Positions 1-7,884 of a stretch of DNA of 64,000 nucleotides are shown in pieces. The DNA comes from Oceanirhabdus sp. W0125-5 (GTDB lineage: Bacteria > Bacillota > Clostridia > Clostridiales > Clostridiaceae), in the NCBI RefSeq assembly GCF_027938815.1, contig NZ_CP115913.1, forward strand, positions 3,568,001 through 3,632,000, written 5' to 3'. The notes beneath the pieces were generated by a model. That model was given only the letters and a program-made list of their open reading frames with translations. It was not told the DNA's origin and did no database searches. The number at the start of each line of letters is the position of its first letter. Positions within the stretch are counted from its first letter, which is position 1. Made by a program: the position numbers and the translations under genes.

Positions 1-729
1 ATGTTTGTCCAAAGTCCTGGAATATAATACAGATAGTTTATCAAATGTATTATTTAAATCGTCATCACTTCCTCCAAATCCAATAAATAATATAGTGTAA
101 ACTGAAAATATAGTTTCCATAAATTGTCTGTAAGTTATATTTTTAAATAGAATATCATCATAACTTCTTTTACCTAATATAATTGAATCTAGTCTATCAA
201 TATGACCATGCATTTTAAATATAAAAAACTCATTATTCCTTAAGAATGAATTTTTATCATCTAGGTCATTCTGCGTAAAAATAGGGGGTAATACCCCTTC
301 ATTTACTAACGAATATGCACCTTCAATTAAAGTATCATAATTTGTAGTTATTACCGCTCTAAAAGGTATTGTAGGAATTATTTTGTGTGCTCTAGAAGGT
401 TTAACATTTTTATCTCTAAAAACACTTTTGTAAAATTCACCAATATTTGAACCTCCTATTATATCCTGTAACTCTTGTGCTGCCACAGTAAGATTATTCT
501 TATCAATCATTTCTTTAACATCCTCTATGCCATTCCAAAATGGTGTTCTATTTTCATTAGCCCATTCTAACATTTCATATAATAATGATTTCCATGTTGG
601 TAAATTCTTATTGTTACTTCTTAAAACTTGTGAAGATAATCCTGACCCTACAAATAATATACATCTTCCATTTTTAATATCTTCTATCAACTTTTGTGGA
701 ATAATTCCTTTGTATTTTAAATTCCCCAT
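1..729 (-). CDS. SIR2-like domain protein, N-terminal 243 residues (cut by window edge)
   Basis: The frame is open from an ATG at 729 (ribosome site AGAGGGAGAG) to the window edge. Residues 28-32 are GSGLS, the nucleotide-binding loop. TTNYD (128-132) matches the TQNxD-type motif, MHGH (173-176) carries the likely catalytic histidine, and GFGGSDDDL (217-225) is the second nucleotide-binding motif. This set fits the SIR2_2 class of bacterial proteins, many of which are anti-phage NADases (ThsA and DSR types). The C-terminal effector or sensor domain is outside the window, so the system cannot be named. Its place beside an integrase suggests defence cargo of a mobile element. The SIR2 fold is well supported; the defence role is inferred. 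Confidence 0.85.
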   Translation of the reverse strand, partial: MGNLKYKGIIPQKLIEDIKNGRCILFVGSGLSSQVLRSNNKNLPTWKSLLYEMLEWANENRTPFWNGIEDVKEMIDKNNLTVAAQELQDIIGGSNIGEFYKSVFRDKNVKPSRAHKIIPTIPFRAVITTNYDTLIEGAYSLVNEGVLPPIFTQNDLDDKNSFLRNNEFFIFKMHGHIDRLDSIILGKRSYDDILFKNITYRQFMETIFSVYTILFIGFGGSDDDLNNTFDKLSVLYSRTLDKH

Positions 730-843
730 TTATATTCTCTCCCTCTGTTAGCTTACTTTTAAAATTAAATAATAATTACTTTACTATTTATATAAACCTC
801 ACTTATTTATGATACGGTTCCCCACTCTTTATCCTAAAAATAT

Positions 844-1095
844 ATGAATGTGAAAGAATTCAACAAAGTCATAGGTTTAGATCCTTTTTCTCTATTATTA
901 TATAAATTTATAAATTTCCTCAATACTTAACTTCCCATTATAGACATAATTACACTATTAATATCTATTATATTTGTTGCTATACAACTCAAAGGTTTAA
1001 TTCACTTATTCTTAATTTTGATAACATTTGATATACTACTAATAATATTTCTACTAAACTATTATTTCTACAACAAAAAACAATTTCCTGCATAA
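844..1095 (+). pseudogene. Possible broken small membrane-protein gene
   Basis: From ATG 844 a frame runs 28 codons to a TAA at 928. The same frame then stays open for 54 more codons and is strongly hydrophobic, with two possible membrane segments (about 931-990 and 1000-1060), before stopping at 1095. This may be a decayed two-helix membrane protein of the mobile element. No clear ribosome site precedes the ATG. In such AT-rich DNA the pattern could also be chance. Confidence 0.25.
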
Positions 1096-1302
1096 ATTAT
1101 ACCAACAAGTTAAATTTTACCCTTTATTAATATTTATTGTTTACTAATACATTATAAACTAAACTAGTCTATATATAGACACTTCCACATACCTACTTCT
1201 TATGTAATAATTTCAATATACTAAAAATTTATTATTATTTATTAATGAAACTTATTTAATTATTGAAGATTTATTACTTCTTCAATAAGGAGGCTTTATC
1301 CT

Positions 1303-1467
1303 ATGAATTCTAATAAAATGATCCTATTATTATCTAGCATTCAAACTGTAAATAAAAACTCCCATAAACTATGGAATAAAAAACCTCTTTGTATTCAGAC
1401 GAGGGAAAAAGTTTCCTCCCCTTTTAATGAATATTTTGATATAGAATTGAAACATACACAAAAATGA
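1303..1467 (+). CDS. Small hypothetical protein (54 aa) preceding the recombinase
   Basis: The ATG has a near-perfect ribosome site (TAAGGAGG, 9 nt spacing). The product is a basic, 54-residue protein with a hydrophobic patch near the N-terminus (ILLLSSI) and a polar C-terminal half; it has no family I recognise. It ends 67 nt before the serine recombinase on the same strand, so the two may share a transcript. Position and size would suit a recombination directionality factor or a leader peptide, but nothing in the sequence proves either. Confidence 0.5.
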   Translation: MNSNKMILLLSSIQTVNKNSHKLWNKKPLCIQTREKVSSPFNEYFDIELKHTQK

Positions 1468-1534
1468 ACTTTACAACTACTACTGGGTTCTACTTTAAAC
1501 AGCTTGTAAATAAAACTTAATAAGGGGTGATAAT

Positions 1535-3133
1535 ATGAAAGCAGCTATATACTCAAGAAAATCAATATTCACCGGTAAAGGTGAATCAATAGAAAATCAG
1601 ATAGAACTATGTAAAGAATACTGCAATAAGTATTTAGATATAGATGAATTCCTAATATATGAAGATGAAGGTTTTTCAGGTGGGAATACAAATAGACCTC
1701 AGTTTCAAAACCTTATGAAAGATGCTAAGGAGAAGAAATTCCAGGTGCTTATTTGCTATAGGTTAGACCGTATTAGTAGAAATATAGCAGACTTCTCTTC
1801 TATAATAGATACTCTTGAAGATTATGATATTAGTTTCGTATCCATTAGAGAACAATTTGATACATCAACACCAATGGGAAGAGCCATGATGTACATTGCT
1901 TCAGTATTTGCTCAGCTTGAAAGAGAAACGATTGCTGAAAGGGTTAGAGATAATGCAATCACTCTTGCCAAAACTGGTAGATGGCTTGGTGGACTCCCTC
2001 CTTTTGGATTTGATAGTGAGAAACTCACTTATAGGGATGAAGAACTAAAGGAAAGATCAATGATGATACTAGCTCACAATGAATCGGAAATCCAATTAGC
2101 TAAAACCATATTTGTTCTTTATCTCAAACATAAATCACTTTCTAAAGTCTGTACAATCCTTACTCAGAAGAACCTTAGATCAAAGCAAGGTAGTTATTGG
2201 AATAACAGCAAACTCACTCGATTACTGACAAATCCACTCTTCGTTAAATCAGATGAAAATATAATTAATTATTATAAGAATCTTGGCATTACTGTACATG
2301 GAACACCAAATGGAAATGGAATTATAACTTATAATAAAACAAAGAAACTTCGAATACAACGTAATATGACAGAGTGGATCTTTGCCATTTCTAAACATAA
2401 AGGAATAATATCATCAGATGATTGGATTAATGTTCAAAATATTATTGAAGGTAATAAATCTAAAGCACCTAGATTTGTATCAAAGTCAGCTACTATGTTA
2501 TCTGGTACTTTACGATGTGCAAAATGTGGATCTGTAATGATAATTAATCATGGTAGGCCTTCTGCAAAAACAGGAGAAAGAATTAACTATTATGTATGTT
2601 CTTTAAAAATCAAATCTAATAAAGCTCGATGCGATAATAAAAATGTTAGGGTAGATCAAATTCAAAAGGCAGTGATTGATGAAATAAAAAATTATAACTT
2701 AAAATTAAAGAATGAAAACTTTAAACCTCTACTAAAAGATCTAAATAACTCATCAAATGAAAAGGAAATTTCTTCTCTAGAGCAGACCATCTCATCAAAA
2801 GAAAAGTCAATGAGTAATTTAGTAAAAAAACTCTCACTTGCTGAAGATGATATATCAAACTATATCTTGGAAGAAATGAATAAACTCAACAAGGAAATTC
2901 AAAGTTTAAAAGAAACTCTTAAAGAAGAAGTATCGAAATCCAAGGATATAGATAAAATTAAGATTAATATAGATGCAATGTATAAAGCTCTTGATCATTT
3001 CGACTCCACTATTGATTGTCTTCCTGAGATTGAAGACAGGAAACAGCTTCTCAAGTCAGTTGTAGAAAAGATAACTTGGGATGGAGATACATGTAACGTT
3101 GAAGTAACCTACTGGGGGTGCAAAAAAAAATAG
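1535..3133 (+). CDS. Large serine recombinase (phage/ICE integrase)
   Basis: The 532-residue protein begins with a resolvase catalytic domain. Arg8 and the likely nucleophile Ser10 lie in YSRKS, YRLDRISRN is at 75-83, and ERETIAERVRDN at 129-140 starts the long helix. A recombinase domain follows (about 150-320). A zinc ribbon with Cys328, Cys331, Cys355 and Cys366 comes next, then a coiled coil (about 405-500), all typical of large serine integrases. The start has ribosome site AAGGGGTGATAAT. The enzyme would insert and excise the element by recombining short attachment sites. The stop codon lies in the loop of the terminator hairpin. Confidence 0.95.
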   Translation: MKAAIYSRKSIFTGKGESIENQIELCKEYCNKYLDIDEFLIYEDEGFSGGNTNRPQFQNLMKDAKEKKFQVLICYRLDRISRNIADFSSIIDTLEDYDISFVSIREQFDTSTPMGRAMMYIASVFAQLERETIAERVRDNAITLAKTGRWLGGLPPFGFDSEKLTYRDEELKERSMMILAHNESEIQLAKTIFVLYLKHKSLSKVCTILTQKNLRSKQGSYWNNSKLTRLLTNPLFVKSDENIINYYKNLGITVHGTPNGNGIITYNKTKKLRIQRNMTEWIFAISKHKGIISSDDWINVQNIIEGNKSKAPRFVSKSATMLSGTLRCAKCGSVMIINHGRPSAKTGERINYYVCSLKIKSNKARCDNKNVRVDQIQKAVIDEIKNYNLKLKNENFKPLLKDLNNSSNEKEISSLEQTISSKEKSMSNLVKKLSLAEDDISNYILEEMNKLNKEIQSLKETLKEEVSKSKDIDKIKINIDAMYKALDHFDSTIDCLPEIEDRKQLLKSVVEKITWDGDTCNVEVTYWGCKKK

Positions 3134-3144
3134 CACCCCTTTTA
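3114..3144 (+). terminator. Terminator overlapping the recombinase 3' end
   Basis: The arms GGGGTGC (3115-3121) and GCACCCC (3133-3139) flank an A-rich loop that contains the TAG stop codon, followed by TTTTA. It would end transcription right at the element boundary. Confidence 0.75.
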
Positions 3145-3183
3145 CCAACCTTATCCAAAATGACGCACTTTAGTTACATAAGG

Positions 3184-3231
3184 TCAGAATTCCGTTCCTG
3201 CATCAATACACTTATATACCTGGTAGCCCAT
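3184..3231 (-). pseudogene. 5' fragment of a host gene cut by the element; probable att junction near 3184-3200
   Basis: On the minus strand, ATG 3231 follows a strong ribosome site (AAGGAGATATTG). It encodes MGYQVYKCIDAGTEF and then stops at TGA 3184, 50 nt beyond the recombinase stop. A good ribosome site on a 15-residue frame beside an integrase suggests the first codons of a host gene interrupted by integration. The motif CIDAGTE recalls the start of clostridial proteins annotated as sulfide/dihydroorotate-dehydrogenase-like FAD/NAD-binding subunits, in which CPC follows. That match is from memory and is tentative. Confidence 0.55.
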
Positions 3232-3347
3232 CAATATCTCCTTATATCTTTCTCCACTATTAAAATATTTAAATAGCTTGTATTTTGTGACATAGAAAAG
3301 AAAATAATTGTTACCTTTCTGTAATTATTAACTATTATTTAACAAAG

Positions 3348-3382
3348 AAAAGTGATCAGTTTATTCCATCTGACCACTTTTT
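3348..3382. terminator. Bidirectional terminator downstream of dppA
   Basis: The arms AAAAGTGATCAG and CTGACCACTTTT (one A-C mismatch on plus, G-U on minus) enclose a 10-nt loop, with T-rich flanks on both sides. It lies just past the end of the D-aminopeptidase gene. Confidence 0.7.
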
Positions 3383-3425
3383 ACTTTATTTATTTAATTA
3401 TATTATCATTTTTTAAAGCTTAGAA

Positions 3426-4226
3426 TTATTTCATAAATAAAACAGCTCTTATGATTTCATAATAATCTTTTGAAGTGAATCTTACTGTACACTCATCTAC
3501 AAGCTCTGCTCCAGGATAAAAAGAATATGTATAAGCATCGTAGTGATGAACATACTGTATTTCCAGTACAAATTCCTCTGGAAGTTCTATATTACATTTA
3601 CTTATATCTTTGTTTAATGCTTTTGTAACTTCCTCCTCAATTTTTTTCACGGAAACATCTGGATGAATACTAACTGTAGAGTTTCCTACTCCCTCCATTA
3701 CAGCCACTGTTTCAATATTCTTATTTATACCTTTTGCGTCCTCTGTAATCTTCTTATCGCCACTTATAAAAACAGATGGAACTCCATGATATTGACAAGC
3801 ATAAGAATACAACGTGAATTCTGAAACTCTCTCCCCATTTATCCTCATCTCATATATAACTGATCCCCTCATTGTATGTGATAATGGATTTCCACCGCTT
3901 CCAGCTGCAGAATGATATCCTATGAACATTGCAGCATCAAATGATTCATTAATTCCTTGAACCATAGAATATGGATCTCTTGACCACCCTCTAACAATCT
4001 TTATGTTTTCAGGTAATTTACTAGAATCTATATTTCTACCACTGCCGTGAGCATCTTTAATCCATATTTCCTTTGCACCTGCTTTAATAGCCCCTTCACA
4101 AGCAGCTTTAACTTCGCTTGTCATCTGTTCAACAAATGAAACGCCCTCTTGATTTGTTTTACTTGTCTCATTCCAATGAGTTACACCAGTTATACCTTCA
4201 ATATCAGCACTAATGAATACCTTCAT
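3426..4226 (-). CDS. dppA: D-aminopeptidase, DppA-like (peptidase M55)
   Basis: A 266-residue M55 family zinc peptidase that removes N-terminal D-amino acids from peptides in the cytosol. The start MKVFISADIEGITGV supplies metal ligands Asp8 and Glu10. KDAHGSG, GYHSAAG and NGERVSEF are further family motifs with ligand and catalytic histidines and glutamate. The ATG at 4226 has ribosome site GGAGGGGATGAT; an earlier in-frame start 36 nt upstream has none. The gene stands alone, without the dpp transporter genes found beside it in Bacillus. It likely recycles D-Ala peptides from wall or spore cortex. Confidence 0.9.
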   Translation of the reverse strand: MKVFISADIEGITGVTHWNETSKTNQEGVSFVEQMTSEVKAACEGAIKAGAKEIWIKDAHGSGRNIDSSKLPENIKIVRGWSRDPYSMVQGINESFDAAMFIGYHSAAGSGGNPLSHTMRGSVIYEMRINGERVSEFTLYSYACQYHGVPSVFISGDKKITEDAKGINKNIETVAVMEGVGNSTVSIHPDVSVKKIEEEVTKALNKDISKCNIELPEEFVLEIQYVHHYDAYTYSFYPGAELVDECTVRFTSKDYYEIIRAVLFMK

Positions 4227-4317
4227 ATCATCCCCTCCTCTCCTATATAATACCATAAACATTGCTAAATTTTACAATAATTTATACGTTTCATATTAAT
4301 CGTTCAGTAAGTACTCA

Positions 4318-5478
4318 TTACTTCTTTGTGAACTCATTTAAAAATTGAATGTTTTGACTTTCACTAATTATCTTTATAATATCTACATTATTAAAATTCG
4401 CTGAAGTATTATCAAATGCATCTTGTACCTTTTCCACTCTAGAAATACACTCATTTACTCCATTAGTAATAGTAATCACTATTCCTAAAGAACAAACAAT
4501 TACAGCAGTTACTCTTGCTATTTTAACGAAAATATTTTTTTCACTCTTTTTTACTGACTCTTTTTTATTATTTTTCTTTCTACCAAAGATCAAACTTATT
4601 ATAAATATAAGAATACCAAATACTATAAACGCTGCTCCTATGTAGAAAACTTTATTAAATACTCCACTTATGAATTCCATAATAAATTCTTTAAATAGAA
4701 TTATTTCCTCATTTATCTCACTTACCACAGCACTCAAAAGCTTGTCCTTTCCAACAAAAATCAATAATACACCTAATATACCTGATATTATAGTTGATAC
4801 AGATGTCCATAAAAAGAAGCCTTTGATTTTCCCTGATGTAATCAAAATAATTGATAGTAATAATACTACAACCACAATATTTATATATAGAAAACTCTCC
4901 TTATACCATGTAATTAAATTTCGTACTTCTTTAACAGGATTATCATTCTCTAAAAATATTTTATCCATTATTACATTCAAGTCTAAGTTTATATTGATTT
5001 GATCTATCTTTAATTTTTCTTTCACTGTTTCTACAGCAATCATTGGTTCTGAAGCAATACTTGGAATAATTTCTTTCACGGGACTAATATCTAATATAGG
5101 AAGTTCTTCTTCGTCATTAACTATAAATCCATGTGCACCTGTTATTAGATGACTTATCTCTTTCCCAATCCAATTCATATCTATATTATTTCTTATTAAA
5201 TCCTTTAAGCTTTGAACTAATTTTTCTCCATTTGCTATCTCCTGAGGAGATAAATCTTTCTTATCCTCTTCTATAAAATCCTCATAAGTTAAAGAATCAA
5301 TCTTTGCAACTAAAAATTCACTGATTTTTCCTTCGAGTTTAGTATTATAAGCATTATCCTCTAAATACTTTTGTGATGTTAAGGTTTCTCTGATACCAAC
5401 ATTTACTTGCAAAATAAATAAGCTAGCAATTAAAAAAAATGAAACCATCACTAAAAACAGATTTTTAAGTATTCTCAT
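4318..5478 (-). CDS. Membrane protein of unknown function
   Basis: 386 residues. An N-terminal membrane helix or uncleaved signal (about 5-26) is followed by a polar segment of about 165 residues, presumably outside the cell. Four more hydrophobic stretches lie near 195-216, 221-244, 277-300 and 323-343, with a Lys-rich cytoplasmic loop at about 300-318. The ATG has ribosome site AGAGGGAAAGAG. I recognise no family. It is monocistronic between the D-aminopeptidase and a divergent acetyltransferase. Confidence 0.75.
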   Translation of the reverse strand: MRILKNLFLVMVSFFLIASLFILQVNVGIRETLTSQKYLEDNAYNTKLEGKISEFLVAKIDSLTYEDFIEEDKKDLSPQEIANGEKLVQSLKDLIRNNIDMNWIGKEISHLITGAHGFIVNDEEELPILDISPVKEIIPSIASEPMIAVETVKEKLKIDQININLDLNVIMDKIFLENDNPVKEVRNLITWYKESFLYINIVVVVLLLSIILITSGKIKGFFLWTSVSTIISGILGVLLIFVGKDKLLSAVVSEINEEIILFKEFIMEFISGVFNKVFYIGAAFIVFGILIFIISLIFGRKKNNKKESVKKSEKNIFVKIARVTAVIVCSLGIVITITNGVNECISRVEKVQDAFDNTSANFNNVDIIKIISESQNIQFLNEFTKK

Positions 5479-5710
5479 TCTCTTTCCCTCTCTTTTATAA
5501 ATTCTCTTTTGTTAAAAAACTATAATAAATTATCGTTTGTAATCACTAAAACTTTGATTGGAAAATTATTTGAATGTAAAACAATAATCAATTCTATTAA
5601 ATTTTACAAGTGCGTTTATAGAAAAACAGTGTATAATGTTAAGTATGGGTATATGTGGAAATCACATTGTATTTCTCAATAAATGAACAGAAATTAAAGG
5701 AGGACTATTT

Positions 5711-6151
5711 ATGAGTAATATTATTAGTATAAAAAATGAACATATATCAAAATGCTCTGAACTTTATATGCGAGTATTTAATGCTGAACCTTGGAATGAT
5801 AAATGGACTTTAGACACTGCTTATAAAAGACTGAATGATATTTATATTGCTCCAAATTTTGAAGGTACTTTATATATGGAAGATGGAGAAATAAAAGGGG
5901 CGATTTTCGGTAATTATGAACAGTTTTTTGATGGAATTCATTACAATTTACGAGAGATGTTTATTGATAATGAGTTACAAGGAAAAGGAATAGGAAGTAA
6001 ATTGTTAAATCAATTAGAAGAACATTTAAGAACCATTGGTGTAACTACAATTATTTTATTTACTTCAAAAGGAAACAAAACAAGCAAGTTCTATCTTAAA
6101 AACAATTTTTCAGAATGGGATAGCATGGCAATGATGGGTAAAGATATATAG
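5711..6151 (+). CDS. GNAT family N-acetyltransferase
   Basis: 146 residues, a standard GNAT length. The acetyl-CoA loop is QGKGIGSKLLNQLEE (about residues 96-110), preceded by the beta-4 strand LREMFIDNE and followed by TTIILFTSKGN and FYLKNNF, the usual C-terminal GNAT elements. It would transfer acetyl from acetyl-CoA to an amine of an unknown substrate. The start follows a very strong ribosome site (AAAGGAGGACTATTT). It is divergent from the upstream membrane gene and convergent with the MFS transporter, so no operon partner hints at a substrate. Confidence 0.85.
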   Translation: MSNIISIKNEHISKCSELYMRVFNAEPWNDKWTLDTAYKRLNDIYIAPNFEGTLYMEDGEIKGAIFGNYEQFFDGIHYNLREMFIDNELQGKGIGSKLLNQLEEHLRTIGVTTIILFTSKGNKTSKFYLKNNFSEWDSMAMMGKDI

Positions 6152-6185
6152 ATATTATTTTTAAATTATGCATTAAAAAAGAATA

Positions 6186-6225
6186 TCACAAAAGCTGTAA
6201 GATTTCTCTTTACAGCCTTTTGTGA
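6186..6225. terminator. Terminator between the acetyltransferase and MFS genes
   Basis: The arms TCACAAAAGCTGTAA and TTACAGCCTTTTGTGA form a long stem with one bulged base. On the minus strand it is followed by TATTCTTTTTT, a good U-run for ending the MFS transcript. Confidence 0.8.
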
Positions 6226-6250
6226 TTCTCAAAGTGATTTTATCTTATTA

Positions 6251-7507
6251 TCATGCTCCCACAGCATTTGCTTCTTCTGAAATAGTATAGTTCATTACAT
6301 ATGAATCAAAACAATATATCAAACTTATAATGATAAAAACCACACCACCAAATGTGAAGATCATACCAGCTGGAAATCTCTCAACTAATATACCTGACAC
6401 CCCATTTGACAATGGAACAACAGAAGTGATAACCATACCAATAGTTGCAACGACTCTTCCTCTATATTTATCATCTGATATAATACTAATAAATGACCAT
6501 AAAGTTATTGCAATGCATGTCCTAAAAAATGCTGATATTGCTGATAGTACACAAGCAAGGTAGTAATTCTTTGATAATCCAAATAGTATCAATGCCCCTC
6601 CCATTATGAACATAAATAATATTATAGTTTTACCTGGTTTTTTAACCTCATACTTTGTTAGAAAGATAGTACTTAATAATCCAGCACCAGCAAAAATTGT
6701 TTTAAGATATGCATAATATGTTTTATCCAAATTAAAATTTTCTTTCATCATAAAAGGCAGTGGAACATCAAAAAGACCAAGAACTAAATTCATTAATAAT
6801 ATTATAATAACTAACTTTACTAAAAATTTATTAGATTTAATATACCTAAAACCATCCACTGTGTTATGTACTACTTCTTTTATCCCTCTTTTCGCCGTAC
6901 TTTTTTCTTGAATATCACTCATATCAGTAACGCTAACCATCTTTCCTGCAAATAGATAACTTAAACTATCTACAGTAAGAGGAACCCAATATCCAGTTAG
7001 TGCCACAAGAACCGTGCTTATTGAGGGACCAATCATACTTATCCCTTGAAGTATTCCACCTGAAAAAGACCTTGCTTTAAAATACTCTTGTTTTGTTAGC
7101 AACCTTGGTATTGTTGCCGCTGTTGCAGGCCCACAAAAATTAGATAAGCTCTCAACAATAAATAGTACTGCACACAATAAAAAGAAATTCAATTTATTAA
7201 AAACAAACAATACTAAGATTATCCCAATTAATACACATCTAATGTAATTTGTCCAAACTATAATCTTCTTTTTATCAAACATATCAGCAAAGGTTCCACC
7301 AAATAATGAAAATAAGAAATTTGGAAGTGATAATACCATAAGCATAACCCCAACTGAAGCAGGTGACCCTGTAATATCGATAGCGATCAAGGTGAATATC
7401 ATATTATCCATACTGCTTCCTAACCAAGATACACTAGAACCTATTAGGAAGTTTCTAAATCTTTTATTCTTCAAAAAGCTTTTATTTTTATAATTAAATA
7501 TACTCAT
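6251..7507 (-). CDS. MFS transporter, probable exporter of the RiPP cluster
   Basis: 418 residues with about 12 hydrophobic segments, of the MFS_3 (enterobactin-exporter-like) type. The N-terminal half has WLGSSMDNMIFTLIAI and the conserved loop GGTFADMFDKKKI between helices 2 and 3. The ATG at 7507 has ribosome site GAGGTG; a TTG four codons earlier is less likely. It is the last gene on the strand after two radical SAM genes and a 44-residue peptide, with only a small hairpin between, so export of the mature peptide or self-immunity is the likely role. The substrate is inferred from context only. Confidence 0.85.
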   Translation of the reverse strand: MSIFNYKNKSFLKNKRFRNFLIGSSVSWLGSSMDNMIFTLIAIDITGSPASVGVMLMVLSLPNFLFSLFGGTFADMFDKKKIIVWTNYIRCVLIGIILVLFVFNKLNFFLLCAVLFIVESLSNFCGPATAATIPRLLTKQEYFKARSFSGGILQGISMIGPSISTVLVALTGYWVPLTVDSLSYLFAGKMVSVTDMSDIQEKSTAKRGIKEVVHNTVDGFRYIKSNKFLVKLVIIILLMNLVLGLFDVPLPFMMKENFNLDKTYYAYLKTIFAGAGLLSTIFLTKYEVKKPGKTIILFMFIMGGALILFGLSKNYYLACVLSAISAFFRTCIAITLWSFISIISDDKYRGRVVATIGMVITSVVPLSNGVSGILVERFPAGMIFTFGGVVFIIISLIYCFDSYVMNYTISEEANAVGA

Positions 7508-7518
7508 TCTGCACCTCA

Positions 7519-7530
7519 ATTACATGTAAT
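7519..7530. repeat. 12-bp perfect palindrome ahead of the MFS gene
   Basis: ATTACATGTAAT reads the same on both strands and lies 12 nt upstream of the MFS start codon. It could be an operator for a dimeric regulator, or chance in AT-rich DNA. Confidence 0.3.
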
Positions 7531-7562
7531 ATGAGTAAATTTCTCACATATTAGTATTTTGT

Positions 7563-7589
7563 AGGAAAAGCTTCAGGTTTCCCTGAAGC
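7563..7589 (-). terminator. Hairpin after the precursor peptide gene
   Basis: The minus strand reads GCTTCAGG-GAAA-CCTGAAGC-TTTTCC, a perfect 8-bp stem with a GAAA tetraloop and a short U-run. It begins 12 nt past the peptide stop codon. Such partial terminators often raise precursor mRNA over downstream exporter mRNA in peptide clusters. Confidence 0.75.
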
Positions 7590-7600
7590 ACTTCTCATTA

Positions 7601-7735
7601 TTATGGCCATACTCCAGGTTCATTATGAGGTCCTACTGCTTTGCAAGATACAACAGATTTCTTATTACTTTGTTTTTTCAAAGTTTTCATTATTGACTTT
7701 TCTTTTCCTTCAACTTTATCTTTTAATTTACTCAT
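7601..7735 (-). CDS. Candidate RiPP precursor peptide (44 aa)
   Basis: ATG 7735 with ribosome site GGGGGGAAAAAG encodes 44 residues. The first 29 are Lys-rich and charged like a leader (starting MSKLKDKVEGKEK). The C-terminal part CKAVGPHNEPGVWP holds the only Cys (31), the only His (37), the only Trp (43) and three Pro, like a core peptide. The gene lies directly after two radical SAM/SPASM maturase genes on the same strand, is followed by its own hairpin, and precedes an exporter. This layout is the standard RiPP arrangement. No named RiPP class fits, since a single Cys rules out multi-thioether sactipeptides. The product and its modification are unknown. Confidence 0.75.
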   Translation of the reverse strand: MSKLKDKVEGKEKSIMKTLKKQSNKKSVVSCKAVGPHNEPGVWP

Positions 7736-7776
7736 CTTTTTCCCCCCACTTTTTTTAGATATATTTAAAGATATTC

Positions 7777-7849
7777 CACTTAACCCAATTTTAAACAGCT
7801 CTAATTTTAATATATTTCATTGATTCTGTATAATAAGGTGGGTTAAGTG
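7777..7849 (-). promoter_or_regulatory. 11-bp perfect inverted repeat upstream of the precursor gene
   Basis: CACTTAACCCA (7777-7787) is exactly complementary to TGGGTTAAGTG (7839-7849), with a 51-nt AT-rich loop. It lies between the second maturase stop and the precursor, ending 41 nt before the precursor start. It could fold in RNA as a processing or stability element, or act as two half-sites for a regulator. Confidence 0.5.
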
Positions 7850-7884
7850 TTTATCTGTAAACCCCTTTTATTAACTTCTACCAA

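Larger units (their letters stand above)
1..3190. mobile_element. Right end of an integrated element (serine recombinase type)
   Basis: Seen: a large serine recombinase gene, a terminator at its end, and about 45 bp later an abrupt start of a 15-codon reading frame with host-like signals on the other strand. A SIR2-domain gene lies inside. Inference: the region left of about 3190 is a prophage, ICE or genomic island whose integrase sits at its edge. Known: serine integrases usually lie next to their attachment site. The other end is outside the window, so the size and type of the element cannot be judged. Confidence 0.7.

Noticed and set aside
527..751. 74-codon plus-strand ORF
   Set aside because: Antisense to the SIR2 gene, whose minus-strand frame has clear motifs and a ribosome site; the plus frame has no recognisable features.
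7641..7823. 60-codon hydrophobic plus-strand ORF in the RiPP cluster
   Set aside because: Lies antisense to the precursor candidate and has no ribosome site; the minus-strand peptide has a strong one.
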